Origin: a candidate division TA06 bacterium SM23_40
GTDB lineage: Bacteria; LJUI01; SM1-40
Reading direction: 5' to 3'
Length of the DNA: 17,077 nt
NCBI GenBank assembly: GCA_001303705.1
Contig: LJUI01000054.1
Coordinates: 1 to 17,077 of the forward strand
This document shows positions 1-7,118 of the stretch, in pieces; the first letter of the stretch is position 1, and every line of letters begins with the position of its first letter. The notes below the pieces were generated by a model. It ran no database searches. It was not told where the DNA came from and was given only the letters and a program-made list of their open reading frames with translations. Position numbers and translations under genes: made by a program.

Positions 1-291
1 GGTATGGACAGGGGCGCTCTCTCTGGCCGCCGACTCGACGCGCATCAGCCTCATGAACTCCGTGAACCCTACGCCTGCCTGGCAGCGGCCCTCGCAGGCC
101 CGGCAGGTGAGGCAGGACCAGAGATCCGACTCGCCAGCGACTTCCTCACCCAATCCGACGATGGCGCGCTCAACGGCAAGACGAGGAGAGAATCGACAGC
201 CGACCCGGGAGAGCGGGCAGCTCCCCGTGCAGATACCGCACTCGAGACAGCGGTATGCCTTCGTCTGCCCGATGATCTCCTCGTAGGTCAT
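1..291 (-). CDS. HdrC-type iron-sulfur protein, N-terminal part (cut by window edge; probably HdrC-HdrB/HdrD-like)
   Basis: The frame opens at ATG 291-289 and runs without a stop to base 1, giving 97 residues; the 3' part lies outside the window. Two [4Fe-4S] CxxCxxCxxxC motifs are visible: CLECGICTGSC at residues 15-25 and CLTCRACEGRC at residues 60-70. This is the HdrC arrangement, relaying electrons between HdrA and an HdrB-type catalytic subunit. The sequence resembles the first 90 residues of the HdrC-HdrB fusion at 11333-12475 (shared YxCLECGxCTGxCPxSR and LWSCLTCRxC), so the missing part is probably a CCG-domain HdrB half; that is an inference. The start overlaps the stop of mvhD as ATGA, with GGAGG nine bases upstream. 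HdrC-type identity is firm, but a simple HdrC cannot be excluded. Confidence 0.85.
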   Translation of the reverse strand, partial: MTYEEIIGQTKAYRCLECGICTGSCPLSRVGCRFSPRLAVERAIVGLGEEVAGESDLWSCLTCRACEGRCQAGVGFTEFMRLMRVESAARESAPVHT

Positions 292-758
292 CGCCGGGCG
301 CCTCCTGCCTCCTCGACTCCACCGGGAGTGCGGGAAGAGACCGATCTATCCTCCCTGCTCATGGGACCGAGGTCGCGGATCCTCTCGACAAACTCGGCCA
401 TTACCGCAGCAAACCTCCCGGCCTCGGCTGCGGATATCCATTCTAACCCCAGTCGCCTCTCGTCTATTCCCGCAGTCCGGGCCAGGCGGATTGTCATCTC
501 CATCATCTCCTGGCAGCGCTCATTGCCGTCGACGTAGTGGCAGTCACCTATATGACATCCCGTCACCAGAACACCATCGGCGCCCTGGCGAAATGCCTCG
601 AAGATAAGAGAAGCGCTCACCCTGCCGGAGCACATCGTCCGGATCAGCCTGACTGACGGGGGGTACTGGAGCCGGGACACGCCCGCGCTGTCAGCCCCCG
701 CGTATGAACACCAGTTGCAGGCGAAGACGATGATGTCAGGCTCCCAGTCCTCTCTCAT
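288..758 (-). CDS. mvhD: MvhD-type [2Fe-2S] electron-transfer subunit
   Basis: This 156-residue protein carries the full cysteine set of the MvhD/FlpD family: CNWC at residues 14-17, MCSGRV (Cys43), and GCHIGDCHY (Cys68 and Cys73). In methanogens MvhD holds a [2Fe-2S] cluster and passes electrons from a hydrogenase or formate dehydrogenase to HdrA. No such dehydrogenase is in the window, so the donor is unknown. The start ATG overlaps the stop of the upstream hdrA as ATGA, with GGGAGGGG just upstream, and the stop overlaps the next gene as ATGA, so translation is probably coupled. The last 25 residues are Gly/Arg/Glu-rich and look disordered. It is a paralogue of 12463-12933 and of the C-terminal domain of 7119-9641. 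Confidence 0.93.
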   Translation of the reverse strand: MREDWEPDIIVFACNWCSYAGADSAGVSRLQYPPSVRLIRTMCSGRVSASLIFEAFRQGADGVLVTGCHIGDCHYVDGNERCQEMMEMTIRLARTAGIDERRLGLEWISAAEAGRFAAVMAEFVERIRDLGPMSREDRSVSSRTPGGVEEAGGARR

Positions 759-2536
759 CGTACCCCTCCCGCGCTCCCCCCCTCGTCACCGTGGCGGGCT
801 CCGGCCAACAGGGCGGGACGAGCCGCGCGCAGCATGGCACGGATCTGCTCGTCTGTGAAATGGAAGAGGGTCATCGCGCCACTCGGGCATCGCGCGGCAC
901 AGACGCCGCACCCCTTGCACAACACTTGATTGACCCTAGCGACCGCAAGTCCCCGTTCGTTCTCCACCATTTCGATCGCCGCATATCTGCAGAGGTCTCG
1001 GCACAGGCCGCAGCCACGACAGATCGCTTCATCGATATCGACCACTACCGGCTCGACGACGACCTTGCCATTGACGAGCGGCACCAGAGCGCGCGAGGCC
1101 GCAGCCGAAGCCTGCGCACACGCCTCGGATATCCGACACGGCCATCGGGCGGCGCCACAGAGGAACATACCCTCGGTCGCGAAGTCGACCGGCCGCAGCT
1201 TCACGTGCGCCTCGAGGAAAAAGCCATCCTTGTCGACCGGGACTCTGAGCATCTGACCCAGGGACCGCGCATCCGGACGGGCCACCATCGGCGTCGACAG
1301 GACGATCAGATCGGCAGGAAGAAGGACCTCCTCTCCCAGCAGCAAATCGTATATCCGCACACCCCGGCTATCGACGAGAGGGGGACGCTCTGGATCGTAT
1401 CTGGCGAAGACGACTCCCGCCTCCCGTGCGCGCGCAAACCAGTCCTCGAACTCGGTGCCATAGCCCTGGATGTCGCGATAGAGCACGTACACGCTCCTCC
1501 CGCTGTCTTCCTCGACAAGCATTGAGGCGTTCTTGATCGCGTTGGCACAACAGACACGGGAACAGTACTCGCGCTCGGGCAGCCTCGCCCCGACGCACTG
1601 GATCATGACGATGGTTCCGGCCTCGACAGACCCCTGGCTCATCCGGCGCGCAAGCTCGAGCTGTGTGATGACACGCTCCCCATCGTACCCGAACAGGCCG
1701 TGGGGCTCGAGCACGTCGGCCCCGGACGCGACCACGATGACGCCCGCTTCCAGTTCTCGCTCATCCCCGCCCGTGCGAACGGTGAGGACATAGTTGCCGA
1801 TGAATCCCCTGACACCTGTCAGCTCGGTAGCGGTCAGTACCTCGATGTGCCTGTGTTCGATCACCCGGGGGATGAACTCCTCGAGAACCTCGCGCGCCTC
1901 CCTGCCGGAAGGGTACAGACGGTAAAGACCCCGGAGCCGCCCGCCGAGGTCGGGCTCACGCTCGATGAGCACTGTATCGAATCCCGCATCTCCCAGATCG
2001 AGTGCCGCGTTCATGCCGGCGATCCCGCCCCCGATCACCACCGCTCTCCGGTCGACATCGACTTCAATCGGCTCCCTCGGCCCGAGCCTGGCCGCCTTGG
2101 CCACCGCCATTCGCACCAGCGCCGCCGCCTTCTTCGTCGCCCTCTCCTTATCATCCATATGGACCCAGGAGCACTGATTCCTGATGTTCGCCATTTCTAC
2201 GAGATAGGGATTGAGACCCGCCTCTCCACATACCTCGCGGAACAGAGGCTCGTGAGTCCTCGGGCTGCAGGCCGCGATGACAACTCTATTGAGGTTATGT
2301 TTGCGAATGGATTCGGATATTTCCTTCAGTCCGCTCTCCGAGCAGGCATACATCGTCGTCACCGAGTAGACGACCCCAGGGGATGCTCCGGCCTCCCTGG
2401 CCACAGCATCGACATCGAGAAACCCGGCTATGTTCGTGCCACAGTGGCAGACGAAAACACCGATCCTCAACTGATCGGCGCCTGCCTCCGCGGCAGATCT
2501 CAGACTCCCTGGTCCCATTTCTGTCCCCTGAGTCAC
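755..2536 (-). CDS. hdrA: HdrA-like FAD/iron-sulfur protein (second HdrA unit, no selenocysteine)
   Basis: This 593-residue HdrA homologue starts with the Cys-containing HdrA N-terminal domain (VFVCHCGTNIAG at 28-39, Cys65, Cys90, Cys122). An FAD-binding GGGIAGM follows at 169-175, then the iron-sulfur CVGAR...YCSRVCC motif at 314-330, and a C-terminal two-cluster ferredoxin (Cys506-516 and Cys540-550). It lacks the DCSI-U/C segment and the inserted ferredoxin found in the short HdrA just upstream, so the two genes look complementary and may work as one unit. The same domain set forms the second half of the fusion at 13016-17077. The first possible start is GTG 2536, overlapping the upstream stop as GTGA. 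ATG at 2518, seven codons in, has AGGGG at better spacing and may be the true start. Probable flavoprotein of an Hdr electron-bifurcating complex. Confidence 0.9.
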   Translation of the reverse strand: MTQGTEMGPGSLRSAAEAGADQLRIGVFVCHCGTNIAGFLDVDAVAREAGASPGVVYSVTTMYACSESGLKEISESIRKHNLNRVVIAACSPRTHEPLFREVCGEAGLNPYLVEMANIRNQCSWVHMDDKERATKKAAALVRMAVAKAARLGPREPIEVDVDRRAVVIGGGIAGMNAALDLGDAGFDTVLIEREPDLGGRLRGLYRLYPSGREAREVLEEFIPRVIEHRHIEVLTATELTGVRGFIGNYVLTVRTGGDERELEAGVIVVASGADVLEPHGLFGYDGERVITQLELARRMSQGSVEAGTIVMIQCVGARLPEREYCSRVCCANAIKNASMLVEEDSGRSVYVLYRDIQGYGTEFEDWFARAREAGVVFARYDPERPPLVDSRGVRIYDLLLGEEVLLPADLIVLSTPMVARPDARSLGQMLRVPVDKDGFFLEAHVKLRPVDFATEGMFLCGAARWPCRISEACAQASAAASRALVPLVNGKVVVEPVVVDIDEAICRGCGLCRDLCRYAAIEMVENERGLAVARVNQVLCKGCGVCAARCPSGAMTLFHFTDEQIRAMLRAARPALLAGARHGDEGGSAGGVR

Positions 2537-3825
2537 TCCCGGGCCCCTGTCAGGGCCTTGAAGGCCTTGGCCGCAGCGGCGGATCCCCCTGTGACCGAAT
2601 CGGGGATGTCGAGCGGCTCACGGCAATAGCCGCAGGCGTAGATACCCGGTACCGATGCCTGTACCGGCGACAGCGGGTCGCTCGCCACGAACCCATAGGC
2701 GTCGAGATCGACTCCCAGTCGCCGGGCCAGATCCCCGATCCCCGCGCTCGGCACGAGCGCCGTGCAGAGGACGACCAGATCGGCAGTGCCCTCGCCCAGC
2801 CAACCGGTGTCCGTATCTTCGTACCGGATCGACAATCGATGCTCTTTTCCGGCGACGACCTCCGCCACGCGACCGCGAATGTACGCTACGTCGTACATCT
2901 CTCTCGCCCGGCGTAGATATTCCTGAAACCCTTTCCCCCCGGCCCTGAGATCCATGTAGTAGATCGTAGACCTCACCTCGGGATCGTGTTCGGCGGCGAG
3001 AATCGCGGCCTTCGTCGCATACATGCAGCAGACAGCCGAGCAGTAGGGGCTGTTGCGCCGATCCCGGGATCCGACACACTGGATGAATCCGATCCGACGC
3101 GCATGGCCGCCATCGGAAGGCCGGCAGACGTGCCCTCCGGTCGGGCCCGCGGAGGACGTGAGCCGCTCCAACTGGAGGGACGTTATCACATCCGGGTGCC
3201 GCCCGAACCCGTACTCGCCCATCGGCGTGGGATCGAAGCAATCATACCCGACCGCAACGATGATCGCGCCGACCTCTAACGTCACTGTTTCATCCTGTTG
3301 TTCGAAATCGATGGCCCCGATGTCGCAGAACCGGAGGCATACGCCGCATTTCTGTTTCTCCAGATAGATACAGTGCTCGCGATCGATAGTGAAGGCCGCA
3401 GGCACCCCTTGATCGAAGTAACTGTAGATGGCCTTGCGGTTGGCAAGACCCATCTCGAACTCATCCGGCACATCCACCGGGCACTTCTCTGCGCAGCGGC
3501 CACAGGCAGTACACAGATCTTCCTTCACGTACCGCGCGTGCTTCCGCACGGTGACGGTGAACTGGCCGACTGAACCGCTGATCCCTTCTACCTCGCTCAG
3601 CGTGAGCAGCTCGATGTTCGGATGTCGACCGACATCCGCCAGCTTCGGCGCAAGTATTCAGATGGAGCAGTCATTCGTGGGGAATGTCTTCGCCAATTGC
3701 GCCATGCGTCCCCCGATAGAAGGATTCTTCTCGACGAGAAATACTCTCACCCCTCTATCGGCGAGATCGAGCGACGCCTGGATCCCGGCTATGCCGCCAC
3801 CGATGACCAGCACACTCCCTTCCAT
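2533..3825 (-). CDS. hdrA: Selenocysteine-containing short HdrA (in-frame TGA at 3660-3658)
   Basis: Read through one TGA, the frame from ATG 3825 to TGA 2533 gives 430 residues. Residues 1-55 form the FAD Rossmann start ([13 protein letters not shown] at 9-21), ending [12 protein letters not shown] is codon 56 and is followed directly by [15 protein letters not shown]. This matches the HdrA family block DCSI-[C or U]-I..PK..DVGRHP, where Cys or Sec is known. Downstream are a two-cluster inserted ferredoxin (about 105-170) and CVGSR...YCSAVCC (about 250-267). It lacks both the N-terminal Cys domain and the C-terminal ferredoxin, which the next gene supplies. An in-frame TGA lies six codons before the ATG, so the start is bounded; AGGGGG sits four bases before it. 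A conventional gene caller will truncate this gene to the part after the TGA. Confidence 0.9.
3620..3660 (-). promoter_or_regulatory. Candidate SECIS element of the short hdrA, with its UGA codon
   Basis: On the minus strand the in-frame TGA (3660-3658) is followed after 20 bases by GGATGTCGGTCGACATCC (3637-3620). This folds as a perfect 7-bp stem, extendable by one C-G pair, with a GGUC apical loop. Bacterial SECIS elements lie directly downstream of the UGA inside the coding region, and the E. coli fdhF element also shows GGUC at its apex. Loop-to-UGA distance here is about 27 bases. The hairpin overlaps codons for the conserved DVGRHP motif, so protein conservation alone could account for part of it. 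I did not identify the bulged U with certainty. Confidence 0.6.
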
Positions 3826-4182
3826 CAGTCCCCCTATCCATCAGACAGGCAGCGCGGGCCCCGAATCCGTGTCTCAAGCAGCCCACTCCGCTGCCTCTCA
3901 CGTTCCTACCTGGCACTCGACAGGGAGAATCTGTCTCACACTTAGTGCCCGATATCCGCCCCGACTATGCTTCCTCCTCCCCTCCGTATTCGGTGTGAGG
4001 GGCACGGTACCTCGCCCCGGTTCCATCCCGGCGAGGGGGATACCAGCCAGTTCCTGCTCCGCCCCACAGCAGGCGAGGGGTCCCCGGGTGCGGAACCCCG
4101 CCCGGTCGCTCAGGAGCGGTTACGGGAAGGGCGGGCAGGGCGGCAGCCCCGCGAAGCTCGGCGAGAACTGCCGCCGCCCCAA
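3826..4182. other. Gene-free 357-bp stretch with GC-rich inverted repeats
   Basis: No plausible coding region lies between the stop of mdh and the start of the selenocysteine hdrA. It holds several inverted repeats: GGCGGCAG/CTGCCGCC (4139-4146 with 4168-4175), CCTGCT/AGCAGG (4053-4058 with 4068-4073), and GGTA+CCTCGCC pairing with GGCGAGG+TACC (4006-4016 with 4030-4044, one 4-base bulge). It is the only long gap in the window and separates the mdh gene group from the second Hdr module, so it could hold a terminator, a promoter and a structured leader. I see no convincing -35/-10 pair, U-tract, tRNA or known riboswitch core. Confidence 0.6.
4139..4175 (-). terminator. Possible transcription-terminating or processing hairpin after mdh
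   Basis: An 8-bp perfect inverted repeat, GGCGGCAG and CTGCCGCC, begins seven bases after the mdh stop codon. The 21-base interior can form a small extra CGC/GCG pairing. No T-run follows on the transcribed strand, so this is not a classical intrinsic terminator. It may be a Rho-independent-like site of a GC-rich genome, an mRNA-stabilising hairpin, or simply incidental. Confidence 0.4.
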
Positions 4183-5109
4183 TCAGAGAGGAAGATGCTT
4201 CAGGTTGTCTTTGTAGATACCGGCCGACTTCTGGAACAGGTCTTTCTCCTCCGCCGCCATCTCGACCTCGACGATCTTCTCCACTCCCTTTTTGCCGAGA
4301 ACCGTCGGCACGCCGATGAATACGCCTTTCACCCCGTACTCGCCTTCGAGATAGCACGAGACCGGCAATAGCCGGCGGGTACCCTTGAGCAGACATTCCA
4401 ACATCTGCACTATGGCGGCCGCGGGAGCATAGTATGCACTCCCCGTCTTGAGGAGGCCGACGATCTCTCCCCCCGCCTTTCTCGTCCTCTGGACGATCGC
4501 ATCGAGGCGGTCCTTGGGAATGAGTTGCGGAACGGGCACGCCGGACACACTCGCCGAACTCGCGAGCGGCACCATCGAGTCTCCGTGGCCGCCCAGCACC
4601 ATGGCCTGCACATCGACACTGGAGATGCCCAGCTCCATGCCGATGAACGTCCGGAATCTGGATGTGTCGAGGATCCCTGCCATCCCGAACACCCGATTCT
4701 TGGGAAAACCCGTCAGTTTGTAGGCATAGTAGGACATCACATCCAGCGGATTCGTCACCATCAGGAGCATGCAGTCCGGCGCGTGTTTGATGACGTGATC
4801 CATGCAACTCTTCACGACTTCTGCGTTGGCCTTCAGTAAATCTTCCCGCGACATGCCCGGCTTGCGGGCGAATCCTGCCGTCATCACGACAACGTCAGAG
4901 CCCTTCATATCCTTGAAGTCATTCGTGCCGACAGTGCTGCATCCGAACCCCACGACCGGCCCTGACTCATAGAGGTCGAGGCATTTGCCCTGAGGCACGC
5001 CCTCAATGATATCGACGACGACGACATCGCACATCTCTTTCGCAGCAAGAAGGACTGCGGTCGTGGCACCCACATGTCCGCCACCGATGATGCTCACCTT
5101 CTTCTCCAT
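4183..5109 (-). CDS. mdh: Malate dehydrogenase (LDH-like type)
   Basis: This 308-residue protein is of normal length for the LDH-like malate dehydrogenases and would interconvert malate and oxaloacetate with NAD in the cytoplasm. Visible features are the nucleotide-binding GGGHVGATTA at 9-18 and the acidic Asp33 at the end of the second strand, typical of NAD preference. The substrate-binding Arg82 and Arg88 lie in ARKPGMSR (Arg82 position favours malate over lactate). Asp123 in TNPLDV, Arg151 region TSRFR, and the catalytic His175 in GGHGDSM are also present. ATG 5109 is chosen because AGAAGGAGG lies six bases upstream; the GTG two codons earlier would have no spacing. It follows the LarA homologue by about 70 bp. 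Its place between Hdr modules suggests, but does not prove, coupling of malate oxidation to Hdr electron transfer. Confidence 0.95.
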   Translation of the reverse strand: MEKKVSIIGGGHVGATTAVLLAAKEMCDVVVVDIIEGVPQGKCLDLYESGPVVGFGCSTVGTNDFKDMKGSDVVVMTAGFARKPGMSREDLLKANAEVVKSCMDHVIKHAPDCMLLMVTNPLDVMSYYAYKLTGFPKNRVFGMAGILDTSRFRTFIGMELGISSVDVQAMVLGGHGDSMVPLASSASVSGVPVPQLIPKDRLDAIVQRTRKAGGEIVGLLKTGSAYYAPAAAIVQMLECLLKGTRRLLPVSCYLEGEYGVKGVFIGVPTVLGKKGVEKIVEVEMAAEEKDLFQKSAGIYKDNLKHLPL

Positions 5110-5121
5110 TGACACCCTCCT

Positions 5122-5135
5122 TCTGACTGGTCAGA
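5122..5135. promoter_or_regulatory. Short palindrome upstream of mdh
   Basis: TCTGACTGGTCAGA is a 6+6 inverted repeat with a two-base centre, ending just upstream of the mdh ribosome binding site. It could be an operator or a chance palindrome. I do not recognise a specific regulator. Confidence 0.25.
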
Positions 5136-5178
5136 CGGTGATACAACCCACTCAGACATTCCTCCCTCTTCCTTCGAA

Positions 5179-6513
5179 CTACACTCCAACATCGCCGGGA
5201 TCCCGTACCTGCACATTGGGGACAACGACATTCGCATCGGTCAGGACGAGCACACGAGCGTCCTGCCCCACCTCCCCGAGCGCCCTGTCGATCGCCCCCT
5301 GGACGTCCGAGGCCGCTTCGACGAAGACCCTTTCGAGAACGCCGGGGGGAAGGTCCGTTACCGCACAGACCCTGACCCGCTCGAGCACATCCGCGAAGCG
5401 TGCGGCCGTATGATCACCCAGGCGATACGGCCGCTCCCCGATGATCGCCCGGACATCACCCGGGTTTTCGACTCCAGCAAGGATCTCGTGGAACGTGCTG
5501 GGCCCGACCCCCTCACGACAGCTCGAAACAAGGATCAGTATGCCGCCGTCTCTGACCGCCAGACTGGCATGCTGTATCGCCTTGTGTGACTGATAGAGGT
5601 CGATGTCCATCGGGGGATTGACGACAGCGATGACGACGTCCATCAGTCCATGTACCGGAACTGAGGCGATCTCTTTCGCCGGCCCCAGCGACGCGGCAAA
5701 TGCCGCACCGAGCTCACCCGCACATGCCGAGGCAAGTCTGCGCTTGCCGTCGATCACGAACTGAAGGGCGAAGACGTTCTCTTCGCCGATGACCTCCATC
5801 GCCTCGAGCATATCCTCGTGCACCGGATTGCCATCCAACTTGAGACACTTCGCATCGGGAAGCAATGCCAGGCGATGGTTTCCCTCTATCGTCCTGTAGG
5901 CGGAAACTCCGGGCAAGAACGACTTCCGCCCTCCGGTGAAGCCCGCGAAGTAATGAGGCTCGAGGGACCCGATCACCACGACTCGGGATGCGTCGCGTAC
6001 CCTCCTGTTGATGGCCACCTCCGTACCCCGGCTCGTGCGGCCGAGCGTGATCATCTCCTCATCATCGCGAGCACGGTGGATCTGAATACAGGGCCGAATC
6101 CGACGCAGCATCCTGCCGAATATGTAGCTCAGGCCCGCCTCGTCAGGAACACGATGGGACCCGGTCGCGACGACTACGGAGACCTGCCGCGTCCCGAATG
6201 CATCCCAGACGTGTTCGAGCGCCATCGGCGTCGGCGTCGCCCTCGACGGGTCGTTGACGAGAACGACGACGTCTTCGGCATCGGCGATGAAGTCATCGAG
6301 TCCGGGACGGCCGAGCGGCTGCTCCAGGGCCCGTACCAACAGGGCCTTCTCATCATGCTCGGGAGCGGAGGAAGGGCCGTAGACCCCGACGAGATTCCGG
6401 TCGGGGATCTCGATCTGGTCGAAGCTCTCGTGAGGGCCAATCGCGATCTTCACAGTTCCGTCTCGATCCGCCGGGGGCCTCCGCCGTTCTCCTGTCCCCG
6501 TGCTCACGCACAT
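5179..6513 (-). CDS. larA: LarA-family nickel-pincer-dependent racemase/epimerase homologue
   Basis: The 444-residue frame matches the LarA (lactate racemase) family. The catalytic and cofactor motifs are visible: GSHR (His120), PHYFAGFTGGRKSFLPG with His187 and Lys197 (the lysine that bears the pyridinium-bisthiocarboxylate nickel cofactor in LarA), GNHR (His213), and DLYQSHKA (306-313). LarA family members isomerise or epimerise 2-hydroxyacids, and many homologues are not lactate racemases, so the substrate is open. No larB, larC or larE maturation gene lies in the window. ATG 6513 overlaps the end of ndk by ten bases. A GTG at 6453 (residue 21, starting VKIAIGP) fits the usual family N-terminus better and may be the real start, since residues 1-20 look non-conserved. 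Confidence 0.88.
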   Translation of the reverse strand: MCVSTGTGERRRPPADRDGTVKIAIGPHESFDQIEIPDRNLVGVYGPSSAPEHDEKALLVRALEQPLGRPGLDDFIADAEDVVVLVNDPSRATPTPMALEHVWDAFGTRQVSVVVATGSHRVPDEAGLSYIFGRMLRRIRPCIQIHRARDDEEMITLGRTSRGTEVAINRRVRDASRVVVIGSLEPHYFAGFTGGRKSFLPGVSAYRTIEGNHRLALLPDAKCLKLDGNPVHEDMLEAMEVIGEENVFALQFVIDGKRRLASACAGELGAAFAASLGPAKEIASVPVHGLMDVVIAVVNPPMDIDLYQSHKAIQHASLAVRDGGILILVSSCREGVGPSTFHEILAGVENPGDVRAIIGERPYRLGDHTAARFADVLERVRVCAVTDLPPGVLERVFVEAASDVQGAIDRALGEVGQDARVLVLTDANVVVPNVQVRDPGDVGV

Positions 6514-6929
6514 CCGGAGAGCGCACGGGGACCGAAGAAAAACCCGATCTCGGCCCGCGCCGTCTCAGGAGAATCAGAGGCGTGTACAACATTGGCCTGG
6601 ATCGTCGTCCCCATGTCACCTCTCACCGTGCCGATCTCGGCTTTCGCGGGATCGGTGACGCCGACCAGCTCCCTCAGTCCCTGCACTGCCCGATCCGCCT
6701 CGAGCAGCACGACGACAACAGGCCCGGATGTCATGAACTCAACGAGCGGCCGGTAGAATGGTTTCCCCCGATGGATGGCATAGAACTCACCCGCGCGCTC
6801 ATCATCGAGTCGGAGCATCTGGATTGCGCACAGCCGAAACCCTCGGGCTTCGACTCTGGCGATCACCTCCCCCACCAATCCCCTGGCCACCCCATCGGGC
6901 TTCACGATCAGCAGCGTCCTCTCACTCAC
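6504..6929 (-). CDS. ndk: Nucleoside diphosphate kinase
   Basis: This 141-residue protein is of normal family size. It catalyses phosphate transfer between nucleoside tri- and diphosphates through a phosphohistidine. Visible motifs are VKPDGV (Lys10) near the start, TVRGDMG around 101-107, and the active-site NVVHASDS with His116. The start is GTG 6929, with GAGAGGAG about four bases upstream. The gene sits between the zinc-ribbon gene (18 bp gap) and the larA homologue (overlap). It is a housekeeping enzyme; its presence in an Hdr cluster probably reflects operon placement rather than a shared pathway. Confidence 0.97.
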   Translation of the reverse strand: MSERTLLIVKPDGVARGLVGEVIARVEARGFRLCAIQMLRLDDERAGEFYAIHRGKPFYRPLVEFMTSGPVVVVLLEADRAVQGLRELVGVTDPAKAEIGTVRGDMGTTIQANVVHASDSPETARAEIGFFFGPRALSGCA

Positions 6930-6947
6930 ACGACTCCTCTCGAGCTC

Positions 6948-7094
6948 CTAGCCCTTAGAGGCTTCTTCCTTCAACCGACGTACGCTATTGCTGCCACACT
7001 TGGGACAGCTCCGTTCCTCGATCTTGTCAGGATCGTATGAGTCCGTATATTCGTGATTGCACCGCAGGCACTTGAATTTCGCTTCCTCAGCCAT
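6948..7094 (-). CDS. Small zinc-ribbon protein (48 aa)
   Basis: ATG 7094 to TAG 6948 encodes 48 residues with two CxxC pairs, CLRC at 9-12 and CPKC at 30-33, separated by a charged 17-residue linker, as in small zinc-ribbon or rubredoxin-like knuckles. The linker lacks the rubredoxin CPxCG pattern at its first site, so zinc binding is more likely than redox iron. GAGG lies six bases before the ATG, and the gene fits tightly between hdrA-mvhD (24 bp) and ndk (18 bp), which supports it being real. The exact role is unknown; such proteins often assist nucleic-acid or protein binding. Confidence 0.75.
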   Translation of the reverse strand: MAEEAKFKCLRCNHEYTDSYDPDKIEERSCPKCGSNSVRRLKEEASKG

Positions 7095-7118
7095 TCCGAT
7101 CCTCGCTCACTCGATCGC

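Noticed and set aside
755-2536. Classifying the second HdrA unit as QmoA or QmoB
   Set aside because: It resembles them in general fold, but no aprAB, sat or qmoC membrane subunit is nearby, and its partners are MvhD and HdrC/D-type proteins, so HdrA-like is the safer call.
3826-4182. Archaeal-type SECIS in an untranslated region upstream of the hdrA gene
   Set aside because: Archaeal elements usually lie in the 3' untranslated region, and none of the hairpins seen here shows the archaeal core. The in-gene hairpins fit the bacterial arrangement better.
3965-4807. 280-residue minus-strand frame overlapping mdh
   Set aside because: It lies mostly inside mdh in another frame, is Arg/Gly/His-rich low-quality sequence and has no family motif, whereas mdh is complete with all catalytic residues.
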